From positions 1-64,000 of the forward strand of contig JAPDRN010000089.1 of the NCBI GenBank assembly GCA_030247855.1: a DNA stretch of 64,000 nucleotides, in the 5' to 3' direction. Shown one piece after another: positions 16,492-24,844 of the stretch (within the stretch, counting starts at the first letter, position 1; each line of letters starts with the position of its first letter). The notes below the pieces were generated by a model. It was not told the DNA's origin and did not search any database. It worked only from the letters and a program-made list of their open reading frames with translations. Origin of the DNA: Knufia peltigerae. Its lineage: Eukaryota > Ascomycota > Eurotiomycetes > Chaetothyriales > Trichomeriaceae. A program made the translations under genes and the position numbers.

Positions 16492-19299
16492 TTACTTCTT
16501 GCCGAACTCGTACTTGGCCTGCACGTAGACCGCGCGGCCGTAGGGGTTGTAGATGCTGCTGTTGTAAGGCGCGCCGATGTTGCCGGCGTAGCTGTAGGCC
16601 TGGCCGTCGGGCATCTTGTTGAACACGTTGTTGACCATCATCGACAGCGTCAGGTTGTCCATCGCCTGGTAATTCACGCTCAGGTTGTAGGTGGTGTACG
16701 AGCCCCACTTGCCGGCCTCGTAGCCGGACGGATGCACGTAGTCGTAGCCCTTGCCCAGGTACGCCATGCGGTTGGGCGTCTTGCCGATGTAGTTGAAGTA
16801 CACGGTGGTGGTCCACTTGTCCTTCGCCCAGCCCACTGCGCCATCCGCGCGCACCTTGGCGTACTGGTCGTAGTTCCACATCGCGTACGGGTCGCGCAGC
16901 AGGTCCAGGTAGTCGTCGCCTGGCTGCGGCTGCAGTTCGCGCTTGATCATGTTGGTGTAGTTGCTGGAGAACTGCAGTGCACCGAAGCGGCCGATGTCCT
17001 GCACGTACTTGAAGCTGGCCGTCACCGCCTGCAGGTTCTGGCTGGCGATGTTCATCTTCGGTGTGTAGATCTGGTCAAGCTTGCCGGCGCCATCACGGGT
17101 GATCCAGTCGCTCACGTTCTGGCAGCTGGCTGAGGTGTTGTTGGTCTGGCCGTTGCGGCAGTAGTACTCGGCCAGCAGCAACTGGTCGGAACTGAGCGTG
17201 TTGACCTCGTTCTTGATCTTCCAGTTGTAGTAGTCCACCGACATCGACAGGTTGTTGATGGGGGCCCACACGATGCCTGCGCTCCAGACGTCGGCGGTGA
17301 TCGCTTCCAGATCGGGGTTGCCGGACTGTTCGCCGAACACCGATTCGTTGCTGTACGGGCAACCCACGGTATCGCTGGGGTTGAAGCCAAGCTGGCCACA
17401 GCGGTAGTAATCAACCGAACTGTTGGCGTAGTAGCCGCTGCGGCCCTGGAATGCGTCGGACAGGCTGGGCGCGCGGAAGGCGGTGCCGTACTTGCCGCGG
17501 AACAGCAGGCTTTCAATGGGACGGAATTCCACACCGATGCTGTAGGTCGACTTGTCGACGGTCTTGTCGGCGATCTTGAACGCGTCGTAGCGGCCAGAGG
17601 CGGTCACGGTCAGTGACTCCAGCAGCGGCATGCGCAGCTCGCTGGTCAGCGCGTAGTTGCTGCGATGGCCGGCGCCGGCGACCGAGGTGGTGCCCCACAC
17701 GCTGCCATCCAGCAGGCGCTGATCGGGTGTGTACGACCAGCCTTCGCTACCGGCTTCGGCAACGATCGCCAGACCGGCATCGCCGCCGGGCAGCTTGAAC
17801 AGCGAACCGTTGGTGATCTGCGCACGGCCCAGGTTCTGCCAGGTGCGGCTCTTGTTGTAGGTGAAACCGGTGAAGGTCTGGAAATCACCGGCCGGCAGCG
17901 GCGAATAGAACGCGCCCCAGTTCGGGTTGTAGATGTTGTAGCCATCGTCGCTGACGCCCAGCACCGGACCCAGCACACGGTCTTCGAAGTAGCTGTCGAT
18001 CTCGTTGGCCCAGCGCGCGAAGCTGCGCTCGGTCAGCTTGTATTCGCCACGGCTGAAGCTGGCGCTGTAGTCCCAGTTGCCGACATTGCCACGACCGCCC
18101 AGTGTGACCTGGTAGGCCTTGTTGCGATCGGTGCTCATGATGTCGCGGTAACCGGCGGGGCTGATGTCCTCCGGCGCGAACGCACGCTGCAGGTTCATGT
18201 ACTCGCCACTGGCCTGGTCGACGAACGCACCGAAACCGACATCGCTGCCCCAGAATGCGTAGCCCGAACCGGCGTTGTACTGCACTTCTTCCAGGCTGTA
18301 GAGCGCGTCTGCGAACAGCTGGAAGTTGTCGTTGACATCAAAGGACATCGACGAATAGATCTGGCTGCTCTCCTTGCCGTTCTTCAGCGTCTTGTAGCCG
18401 GCGCTGAAGGGCGAGCCACAGGATTCGCCGACCGCACGCGTGCCCAGTACGGTGGTGCCGCCGAACTGGCCGGCCACGTTGGCGCAGCGGCTCGGGTCCA
18501 TCATCACGTAAGCGTTCTGCTGGTCCGGCAGGTAGACCAGGAAGTCGTTGGTCGGAACCTGCGGTGTATAGCCCTTGGTGTTGTTCTGCTTGGTCAGATC
18601 ACGCTGGTAGCCCCAGATCGGGCTGCTCTTCTCGTACTGCACGTTGACCAGTGCGTGGAAGCGGTCATCGAAGGCGTTGAAACCATGCGCGCCGCTGACG
18701 CGGAAATCGTTGCCGCCACCCTCGGTGTAACCGCCGCCGCGCACATTCAGCACGCCGCCGTCCATGCGGTCCTTGAGAATGATGTTGACCACACCGGCAA
18801 TCGCGTCCGAGCCGTACAGCGACGACTGGCCACCGGGCAGGATCTCGATGCGCTCGACGATGTCGATCGGGATGCCGCTGAGGTTGTTGAAGGTGTCGCT
18901 GCCGTTATAGAGGGCAGGGTAGGACAGCATCGGCCGTCCGTTGATCAGGTACTTGGTGTAGCTCGGGCTGAGGCCGAACATGCCCGAGGCTTCAGCGCCC
19001 TGGGTGAACGAAGCGGAGGTCTGGCCGCCCTGCAGGCCGCCGGTGGTCAGTGAGTTCTGCTGCAGCACCTCTGCCACGCTGGTGAAGCCACGGGTCTGGA
19101 TGTCCTCGGCGGTGACGGTCAGGACCGGCGTGTGGTTCTCGATCTGCGTCTGCGGGATCAGTGAGCCGGTGACGGTCACGCGTCCGAGATCGGTGGGCGT
19201 GTTGTCCTGGGCGAGCGCGATCGCGCTGCTGCTGGCCAGGATCAGGCCGCTGAGGACGGCGCGGGTGAGCGGGTGACGCGGGAAGCCATTGCGAGACAT
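16492..19299 (-). CDS. TonB-dependent receptor 4 (second tandem paralogue)
   Basis: 935 residues, ATG behind GGAGT, signal peptide ending ALA-Q. Its domain plan matches receptor 3: TonB-box-like LGRVTVTGS, a plug with the same IPQTQIENHTPV segment, and a barrel ending AKYEFGKK. The segment around IKNEVNTLSSDQLLLAEYY is identical to receptor 3. Differences are concentrated in stretches that should be extracellular loops, which fits diversification of ligand range after duplication. The three loop cysteine pairs are kept. It has its own terminator and the shared upstream motif, so it is probably transcribed singly. Confidence 0.92.
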   Translation of the reverse strand: MSRNGFPRHPLTRAVLSGLILASSSAIALAQDNTPTDLGRVTVTGSLIPQTQIENHTPVLTVTAEDIQTRGFTSVAEVLQQNSLTTGGLQGGQTSASFTQGAEASGMFGLSPSYTKYLINGRPMLSYPALYNGSDTFNNLSGIPIDIVERIEILPGGQSSLYGSDAIAGVVNIILKDRMDGGVLNVRGGGYTEGGGNDFRVSGAHGFNAFDDRFHALVNVQYEKSSPIWGYQRDLTKQNNTKGYTPQVPTNDFLVYLPDQQNAYVMMDPSRCANVAGQFGGTTVLGTRAVGESCGSPFSAGYKTLKNGKESSQIYSSMSFDVNDNFQLFADALYSLEEVQYNAGSGYAFWGSDVGFGAFVDQASGEYMNLQRAFAPEDISPAGYRDIMSTDRNKAYQVTLGGRGNVGNWDYSASFSRGEYKLTERSFARWANEIDSYFEDRVLGPVLGVSDDGYNIYNPNWGAFYSPLPAGDFQTFTGFTYNKSRTWQNLGRAQITNGSLFKLPGGDAGLAIVAEAGSEGWSYTPDQRLLDGSVWGTTSVAGAGHRSNYALTSELRMPLLESLTVTASGRYDAFKIADKTVDKSTYSIGVEFRPIESLLFRGKYGTAFRAPSLSDAFQGRSGYYANSSVDYYRCGQLGFNPSDTVGCPYSNESVFGEQSGNPDLEAITADVWSAGIVWAPINNLSMSVDYYNWKIKNEVNTLSSDQLLLAEYYCRNGQTNNTSASCQNVSDWITRDGAGKLDQIYTPKMNIASQNLQAVTASFKYVQDIGRFGALQFSSNYTNMIKRELQPQPGDDYLDLLRDPYAMWNYDQYAKVRADGAVGWAKDKWTTTVYFNYIGKTPNRMAYLGKGYDYVHPSGYEAGKWGSYTTYNLSVNYQAMDNLTLSMMVNNVFNKMPDGQAYSYAGNIGAPYNSSIYNPYGRAVYVQAKYEFGKK

Positions 19300-19394
19300 G
19301 CGGTACTCCGTGTGGTCGTGAGAAACGCGTTTTCCCTTTCCTGGGAACTCATGGATGGTTCAGCAGCCTGCAGATGCAGAAAGGCGGCGTTTTT

Positions 19395-19415
19395 CGAACG
19401 TAACACATGCTTAAC
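19395..19415 (-). promoter_or_regulatory. Shared TonB-receptor upstream motif, copy before receptor 4
   Basis: The minus strand reads GTTAAG-CATG-TGTTACGTTCG, a full match to the consensus, 96 bases upstream of the start codon. Confidence 0.6.
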
Positions 19416-19600
19416 TTGTTTTTCGCGGGCTTGTCGCGCTCTCGCAATGGCTCGTCGGGAGTTAATAAAAAAATCTTCAAAAACAACTTGTTGCGATATT
19501 GGTGCGAATTTGCCGAGTTTGGCGTAATGAATATAAAGTAAATTCAGGGGCATTTAACAATCGAGATGATCCTGCAGCGATCAAGGGACTCGCGTTGCCC

Positions 19601-19628
19601 AAAAAAAAGGCCCCGCCGAAGCGGGGCC
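19601..19628 (-). terminator. Intrinsic terminator of TonB receptor gene 5
   Basis: GGCCCCGC and GCGGGGCC pair around CGAA. Eight As at 19601-19608 give a strong T run on the minus strand. Confidence 0.9.
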
Positions 19629-19660
19629 TGGTCCGGAATCAAACCCGGAAAACGACGGGA

Positions 19661-22456
19661 TTACTTGCCGAAGTCGTACTTGGCCTGCACGTACACGGTA
19701 CGGCCGTAGACGTTGTACAGGTAGTTGTTGAACGGCGTGCCGGAGGTGCCCTGGTAGCTGTGGGCCTGCTGCTCGGGCATCTTGTTGAACACGTTGTTGA
19801 CCATCAGCGACAGGGTCAGGTCATCCTGCACGCGGTAGTTCACGCTCAGGTTGTAAGTGGTGTACGAAGCCCACTTGCCTGCCTTGTAGCCCGACGCACC
19901 ATGGGTGTACTCGTAGCCATTCAGGCCCGCCAGGTAGTTCGGGGTGTGGCCGATGTAGTTCGCGTACAGCGTGGTGGTCCACTTGTCCAGCGACCAGGCC
20001 ACCGACGCGTCGGAACGGACCTTGGCGTAGCTGTCGTAGTTCCACATCGACTTCGGGTTGCCCAGCAGGTCCTGGAAGTCCTCACCCGGCTGCGCCTGCA
20101 CTTCACGCTTGAGCATGTTGGTGTAGTTGCCCGAGAACTGCAGCGAACCGAAGCGGCCGATGTCCTGCAGGTACTTGAAGCCGACGGTCACGGCCTGCAG
20201 GTTCTGGCGGGCCACGTTCATCTTCGGGGTGTACAGCGAGCTCAGGTTGCCGGCCGAATCACGGGTGACCCAGTCAGCCACGTTCTGGCAGGTGGCCGAG
20301 GAGCCGTTCGGCAGGCCGTTGCGGCAGTAGTACTCGGCCAGCAGCAGCTGGTCGGTGCTGGCCGTATCGACTTCGTTCTCGATCTTCCAGTTGTAGTAGT
20401 CGGCCGAGATCGACAGGTTCGCCATCGGCGCCCAGACGATGCCCGCGTTCCAGACGTCGGCGGTGATCGGTTCCAGGTCCGGGTTGCCGGCACGCTCGGA
20501 GTAGACCGAGACGCTGTCCGCGTAGCGGCAGGCGTCAGTGTTGCCCGGCACGTAGCCCAGCTCGCCGCAACGGTAGTAGTCGGTGGAGTTGGCGGCGTAA
20601 TAGCCGCTGCGGCCCTGGAACGCGTCCGGCAGGGTCGGCGCGCGGAAGGCGGTGCCGTACTTGCCGCGGAACAGCAGGCTTTCGATCGGACGGAACTCGA
20701 CACCCACGCTGTAGGTGGCCTTGTCGACGGTGTTGTCGGCGATCTTGAAGGCGTCATAGCGACCGGAAGCGGTCACCGTCAGCGACTCCAGCAGCGGCAT
20801 GCGCAGCTCGCTGGTCACCGCGTAGTTGCTGCGATGACCGTTGCCGGCAACAGCCGACGAGCCCCACACGTCGCCGTCCAGCAGGCGCTGGTCGGGGCTG
20901 TAGTCCCAACCTTCGCTGCCGCCTTCGACGACCACCGCCAGGCCGGCATCACCGCCCGGCAGCGAGAACAGCGAGCCGTTGGTGACCTGCGCGCGTGCCA
21001 GGTTCTGCCAGGTGCGGCTGTGGTTGGTGGTGTAACCGGTGAAGCCAGCGAAATCTTCCGGCGAGATCGGCGAGTAGAACGCGCCCCAGTTGGTGTTGTA
21101 GATGCCGAAGCCATCCTGGGTGCCCAGCTGCGGGCCCAGCACCTTGTCGGCGAAGTAGCTGTTGATGGCATTGCCGAAGCGCTGGAACTTGCTTTCATCC
21201 AGGCGGTATTCGCCACGGGTGAAGCTCAGGCTGTAGTCCCAGTTGCCGACCGCACCCTTGCCGCCCAGGGTGACCTGGTAGGCACGGCTCTTGTCGTTGT
21301 TCAGGATGCCCTTGTAGCCTTCGCCGCCGATGTCTTCCGGAGCGAACGCGCGCTGCAGGTTGACCAGCTTGCCGGAGGCCTGGTCGTAGAAGCCACCCAT
21401 GGTGCTCTTGGTGCCCCACCAGAGGTAGTTGGAGCCCGAGGTGTATTCGGTTTTTTCCTTGCTGTACAGCACGTCGGCGAACAGCTGGAAGTTGTCGTTC
21501 ACGTCGAAGGTCATCGACGAGTAGAACTGGCCGCTGTCCTTGCCGTTCTTGAGGGTCTTGTAGCCGGCGCCGAAGACCGAGCCGCAGGACTGGCCCGTCG
21601 GGCGGTTCGCCAGCACGGTGGTGCCGTCGAACTGGCCGGCAACGTTGGCACAGTTGCTCGGGTCCATCATGTACAGCGCATTGGTCTTGGCGTCGATGAC
21701 GGCGAAGTCGTTCGACGGCAGCTGCGCGGTGTAGCCGTTCGCGTTGTTCTGCTTGGTCAGGTCACGCTGGTAGCCCCAGATCGGGTTGCTGCTTTCGATC
21801 TGCACGTTGACCAGTGCATTGAAGCGGTCGTCCAGCGCCGAGAAGCCGTGTGCACCGCTGACGCGGAAGCTGCTGCCACCGCCTTCAGTGGAAGTGCCGC
21901 CACGCACGGACAGGCTGCCGCCTTCCATGTGGTCCTTCAGGATGATGTTGACCACGCCGGCGATCGCATCCGAACCGTACAGGGAGGACTGGCCACCCGG
22001 CAGGACTTCGATGCGCTCGACGATGTCGATCGGAATGCCGCTGATGTTGTTGAACGCGTCGCCGCCGTTGTACAGCGCCGGGTAGGACATCATCGGGCGG
22101 CCGTTGATCAGGTACTTGGTGTAACCCGGATTCAGGCCGAACATGCCAGCGGCTTCAGCGCCCTGGGTGAACGAAGCGGAGGTCTGGCCGCCCTGGATGC
22201 CGCCGGTGGTCAGCGAAGACTGCTGCAGCACTTCGGCGACGCTGTTGAAGCCGCGTGACTGGATGGCTTCAGCGCTGATGGTCATGACCGGGGTCTGGGT
22301 CTCGACCTGGGTCTGCGGGATCAGCGAGCCGGTGACAGTGATCTTGTCCAGGTTGGTGGCCTTGTCCTGGGCCAGTGCCGGCGAGGCGGCAACCAGGGCG
22401 GAGATCAAGGCGACAGCGAGGGTGTTGCGACGTGCGGAATTGCGAAGGTCTTTCAT
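19661..22456 (-). CDS. TonB-dependent receptor 5 (third tandem paralogue)
   Basis: 931 residues from ATG 22456, which is preceded by ACGGAAC and gives a normal signal peptide ending ALA-Q. A longer open frame upstream adds a leader with no signal character. LDKITVTGS is the TonB-box region. The plug is close to receptors 3 and 4 (IPQTQVETQTPVMTISA) but more diverged, and the barrel ends AKYDFGK. The same loop cysteine pairs are present (NCANV/QSCGS, YRCGE/DACRY, YYCRNG/SATCQN). It heads the array of minus-strand genes and is divergent from mrp. Confidence 0.92.
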   Translation of the reverse strand: MKDLRNSARRNTLAVALISALVAASPALAQDKATNLDKITVTGSLIPQTQVETQTPVMTISAEAIQSRGFNSVAEVLQQSSLTTGGIQGGQTSASFTQGAEAAGMFGLNPGYTKYLINGRPMMSYPALYNGGDAFNNISGIPIDIVERIEVLPGGQSSLYGSDAIAGVVNIILKDHMEGGSLSVRGGTSTEGGGSSFRVSGAHGFSALDDRFNALVNVQIESSNPIWGYQRDLTKQNNANGYTAQLPSNDFAVIDAKTNALYMMDPSNCANVAGQFDGTTVLANRPTGQSCGSVFGAGYKTLKNGKDSGQFYSSMTFDVNDNFQLFADVLYSKEKTEYTSGSNYLWWGTKSTMGGFYDQASGKLVNLQRAFAPEDIGGEGYKGILNNDKSRAYQVTLGGKGAVGNWDYSLSFTRGEYRLDESKFQRFGNAINSYFADKVLGPQLGTQDGFGIYNTNWGAFYSPISPEDFAGFTGYTTNHSRTWQNLARAQVTNGSLFSLPGGDAGLAVVVEGGSEGWDYSPDQRLLDGDVWGSSAVAGNGHRSNYAVTSELRMPLLESLTVTASGRYDAFKIADNTVDKATYSVGVEFRPIESLLFRGKYGTAFRAPTLPDAFQGRSGYYAANSTDYYRCGELGYVPGNTDACRYADSVSVYSERAGNPDLEPITADVWNAGIVWAPMANLSISADYYNWKIENEVDTASTDQLLLAEYYCRNGLPNGSSATCQNVADWVTRDSAGNLSSLYTPKMNVARQNLQAVTVGFKYLQDIGRFGSLQFSGNYTNMLKREVQAQPGEDFQDLLGNPKSMWNYDSYAKVRSDASVAWSLDKWTTTLYANYIGHTPNYLAGLNGYEYTHGASGYKAGKWASYTTYNLSVNYRVQDDLTLSLMVNNVFNKMPEQQAHSYQGTSGTPFNNYLYNVYGRTVYVQAKYDFGK

Positions 22457-22552
22457 GTAGTTCCGTTCAGAGAGCAAATACGAGTACGGCACTGCGCATG
22501 CGCCATCGTGCGTGCCGTAGATCCAGCAACGCAGCCCAAAACCAGTGCTTAG

Positions 22553-22573
22553 CGAACGTAACATGAACTTAAC
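22553..22573 (-). promoter_or_regulatory. Shared TonB-receptor upstream motif, copy before receptor 5
   Basis: The minus strand reads GTTAAG-TTCA-TGTTACGTTCG, a full match to the consensus, 97 bases upstream of the receptor 5 start. Confidence 0.6.
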
Positions 22574-22629
22574 AATCTGTGCACGAATCTGTAGCAATCC
22601 TGAATTTCAGTCAGCGTACGTCCAGCTAG

Positions 22630-22635
22630 TATGAT
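22630..22635 (+). promoter_or_regulatory. Candidate -10 box of mrp
   Basis: TATGAT lies 37 bases before the preferred GTG start. It overlaps an in-frame ATG at 22631 that lacks a ribosome-binding site, which argues against that ATG being the start. Confidence 0.5.
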
Positions 22636-22672
22636 GTTGGGTTCTTCTTATCGATTCACCCCGGAGTCCGCA

Positions 22673-23527
22673 GTGAACAGTTCTTCCCGTCGTCCGCATG
22701 CCAGCCAGGTGCAGAAGGGACTGGCGCCGCATGCGCGCATCCGCAACGTGATCGCGGTGGGCTCGGGAAAGGGTGGGGTGGGCAAGTCGACAACGGCGGT
22801 CAACCTTGCCGTTGCCCTGCAGCAGCTTGGCGCGCGCGTCGGCGTGCTTGACGCGGACATCTACGGCCCCAGCGTGCCGGCGATGCTCGGCCTGTCCGGT
22901 CGCCCGGAAAGCCCGGACAACAAGAGCATCGAGCCGATGCGTGCCTTCGGCGTGGACACCATGTCGATCGGCTATCTGGTCGAGGACGAAACGCCGCTGA
23001 TCATGCGTGCACCGCGCGCGACGGCGGCGCTGACCCAGCTGTTCGAAGACACGTTGTGGGACGACCTGGACTACCTGCTGATCGACCTGCCGCCGGGTAC
23101 CGGCGACATCCAGCTGACGCTGGTGCAGAAGATCCCGCTGGCCGGTGCGGTCATCGTCACCACGCCGCAGGACATCGCCACGCTGGATGCGAAGAAGGCG
23201 CTGAAGATGTTCGAGAAGGTCGAGGTGCCGGTGCTGGGCGTGGTCGAGAACATGGCCGTGCACACCTGCAGCAACTGCGGGCACGTGGAGCACCTGTTCG
23301 GTGAGGGTGGTGGCGAGCGCATGGCGGCGCAGTACGGCGTACCGCTGCTGGGGTCGTTGCCGCTGCAGATCGGCATCCGCGAGCAGGGCGATGCCGGTAC
23401 CCCGATCACCGCCGCGCAGCCGGATTCGGCGGCGGCCCAGGCCTACCATCGCGCTGCCCAGCGTCTGGTCGAGGAGGTGGGCAAGCGTCCGCGCGCCTCG
23501 ATCCCGATCCTGTCCTCGCTGCTGTAA
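22673..23527 (+). CDS. mrp: Mrp/NBP35-family P-loop ATPase, iron-sulfur cluster carrier
   Basis: 284 residues from GTG 22673, chosen because CCGGAG sits directly upstream and a likely promoter overlaps the alternative ATG at 22631. The deviant Walker A GSGKGGVGKST (residues 30-40, signature lysine K33) and LDADIYGPS are typical of the MinD/Mrp class. C199-SN-C202 is the CxxC that bridges a [4Fe-4S] cluster between two subunits in Mrp/ApbC proteins. These proteins hold and pass on clusters to apo-enzymes in the cytoplasm. The N-terminal MIP18-like domain found in longer Mrp proteins is absent. It is divergent from receptor 5. Confidence 0.93.
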   Translation: MNSSSRRPHASQVQKGLAPHARIRNVIAVGSGKGGVGKSTTAVNLAVALQQLGARVGVLDADIYGPSVPAMLGLSGRPESPDNKSIEPMRAFGVDTMSIGYLVEDETPLIMRAPRATAALTQLFEDTLWDDLDYLLIDLPPGTGDIQLTLVQKIPLAGAVIVTTPQDIATLDAKKALKMFEKVEVPVLGVVENMAVHTCSNCGHVEHLFGEGGGERMAAQYGVPLLGSLPLQIGIREQGDAGTPITAAQPDSAAAQAYHRAAQRLVEEVGKRPRASIPILSSLL

Positions 23528-23570
23528 GGGCCCGTTGGCGGGGCTGCGGCGGCGACGCCCGGCCCCCTGC

Positions 23571-23576
23571 TAGAAT
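23571..23576 (+). promoter_or_regulatory. Candidate -10 box of dcd
   Basis: TAGAAT lies 30 bases before the dcd start codon, giving a predicted leader of about 20-25 bases that contains the CAGGA ribosome-binding site. No good -35 box is visible. Confidence 0.5.
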
Positions 23577-23606
23577 CCTCGCGCCCCCTTGCACCCAGGA
23601 CAGAGC

Positions 23607-23927
23607 ATGAGCATCAAGAGTGACCGTTGGATCCGCCAGATGTCCGAACAGCACGGCATGATCGAGCCGTACGAGGCCGGGCAGGTCAAGCAGGTCAACG
23701 GCGAGCGCATCGTCAGCTACGGCACTTCCAGCTACGGCTACGACGTGCGTTGCTCGCGCGAGTTCAAGGTGTTCACCAACATCAACTCGACGATCGTGGA
23801 CCCCAAGCATTTCGATCCGGGCAGCTTCGTCGATATCGTTGGCGATGAGTGCATCATTCCGCCGAACAGCTTCGCGCTGGCGCGCACGGTCGAATATTTC
23901 CGCATTCCGCGCGACACCCTGGTGGTG

Positions 23928-23959
<32 letters not shown>

Positions 23960-24173
23960 CATCATCGTTAACGTGACCCCGCTGGAGCCAGAGTGGGAAG
24001 GCCACGTGACCCTGGAATTCAGCAATACCACGCCGCTGCCGGCGCGTATCTATGCCAACGAAGGCGTGGCGCAGATGCTGTTCTTCCAGTCCGATGAAGT
24101 GTGCGAGACCTCGTACAAGGACCGCGGCGGCAAGTACCAGGGCCAGACCGGCGTGACCCTGCCGCGCACCTGA
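23607..24173 (+). CDS. dcd: dCTP deaminase
   Basis: 188 residues, close to the usual family length. ATG 23607 is chosen because of an upstream AGGA and because the product begins MSIKSDRWIR, the normal family start. The enzyme deaminates dCTP to dUTP, feeding thymidylate synthesis in the cytoplasm. Visible family features are SYGYDVR, the STYARCG segment and the catalytic-glutamate region TPLEPEWEGHVTLEFSN, followed by GVAQMLFF. It follows mrp by 79 bases with its own likely promoter and ends in a short hairpin. Confidence 0.95.
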
Positions 24174-24179
24174 AGATGG

Positions 24180-24198
24180 CGCCGGGCGATGCCCGGCG
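24180..24198 (+). terminator. Stem-loop downstream of dcd
   Basis: CGCCGGGC and GCCCGGCG pair around GAT seven bases past the dcd stop, followed by TTCT. Confidence 0.6.
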
Positions 24199-24214
24199 TT
24201 CTGCGTGATCTCGA

Positions 24215-24234
24215 AGGCGGCGCATGCGCCGCCT
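24215..24234 (-). terminator. Stem-loop downstream of the small membrane protein gene
   Basis: AGGCGGCGCA and TGCGCCGCCT are self-complementary, a few bases beyond the minus-strand stop at 24239. It probably ends the dienelactone hydrolase/HIT operon. Confidence 0.6.
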
Positions 24235-24238
24235 TTGC

Positions 24239-24406
24239 TTATTTACCGCGACCGAACAGGATCGCGATGCCTACGGCCACCAGGCCGAGCGGCCACCAGG
24301 TCAACAGCAGGCGCGACAGGTTCAGGTTGGTCCAGCCCAGATTGCTGGCCAGCATGAACAGGCCGATCAGGATCAGCAGGATGGCGGCGACGATATTGAA
24401 TCGCAT
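24239..24406 (-). CDS. Small two-helix membrane protein, LiaF/DUF5668-like
   Basis: 55 residues, starting MRFNIVAAILLILIGLFML and ending AILFGRGK. Two hydrophobic helices (about residues 5-20 and 36-51) are separated by a short polar turn with NLGWTNLNLSRL. The pattern of two tryptophans before PLGLVAVGIAILFG resembles the paired helices of LiaI/LiaF-like DUF5668 membrane proteins. Function unknown; related domains sense envelope stress in Gram-positive bacteria, which is only a loose analogy. It begins 15 bases after the HIT gene stop on the same strand and has no strong ribosome-binding site, so it may rely on re-initiation. Confidence 0.7.
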   Translation of the reverse strand: MRFNIVAAILLILIGLFMLASNLGWTNLNLSRLLLTWWPLGLVAVGIAILFGRGK

Positions 24407-24421
24407 CGGGTCGGCACTGGC

Positions 24422-24844
24422 TCAGGAATGGGCCGGATATCCTAGCCGTTCCTTCCAGTAGGCGACATGCTGGTCCAGCGCCGCGGCCTCATAGCGGTGC
24501 GCCGGGCCGCTGCCCCAGACCGGTCCCGGCCACGCCGGATCGCCGTCGTGGCGGCCGATCACGTGGAAATGCAGCTGGCGCACGATGTTGCCCAGCGCGC
24601 CGATGTTGATCTTCTCAACCCCGTCGGAACCGTGCAGCGCCTTGCAGGCGCGGTTGAGCTCGGTGCGCAGCTTGTCCTGCTGCTCGCCGTCCAGCTCGAT
24701 CCACTCGGTCACCCCGGCCAGGCGCGGCACCAGCACCAGCCAGGGGAATCGTTCGTCGTTCATCAGTCGCACTTGCGACAGCGGGCCTTCGGCCACCAGC
24801 ACGCTATCGCTGGCCAGGCGTGAATCGAGTTCGAAATCGCTCAT
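24422..24844 (-). CDS. HIT-family nucleotide-binding protein
   Basis: 140 residues. The histidine triad reads LHFHVIGRH (H92, H94, H99), the phosphate-binding and catalytic loop of HIT nucleotide hydrolases and transferases. The flanking DPAWPGPVWG is typical of a proteobacterial HIT branch. Members cleave nucleoside phosphoramidates or dinucleoside polyphosphates; the substrate here is not known. Its ATG overlaps the stop of the dienelactone hydrolase gene by four bases, so the two are translationally coupled, and the small membrane protein gene follows directly. Confidence 0.88.
   Translation of the reverse strand: MSDFELDSRLASDSVLVAEGPLSQVRLMNDERFPWLVLVPRLAGVTEWIELDGEQQDKLRTELNRACKALHGSDGVEKINIGALGNIVRQLHFHVIGRHDGDPAWPGPVWGSGPAHRYEAAALDQHVAYWKERLGYPAHS

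Larger units (their letters stand above)
19300..19660. other. 361-bp intergenic region upstream of receptor 4
   Basis: No gene is supported. A+T-rich from about 19380 to 19560, with several A tracts. It holds the shared upstream motif (19395-19415) and the receptor 5 terminator (19601-19628). Confidence 0.7.

Noticed and set aside
19499..22258. 919-codon plus-strand frame opposite TonB receptor 5
   Set aside because: Antisense shadow. Similar long frames opposite receptors 3 and 4 arise only because the sense genes are paralogues.
22631..22672. Upstream ATG as start of mrp
   Set aside because: It overlaps a TATGAT promoter element and has no ribosome-binding site, whereas GTG 22673 has CCGGAG just upstream.
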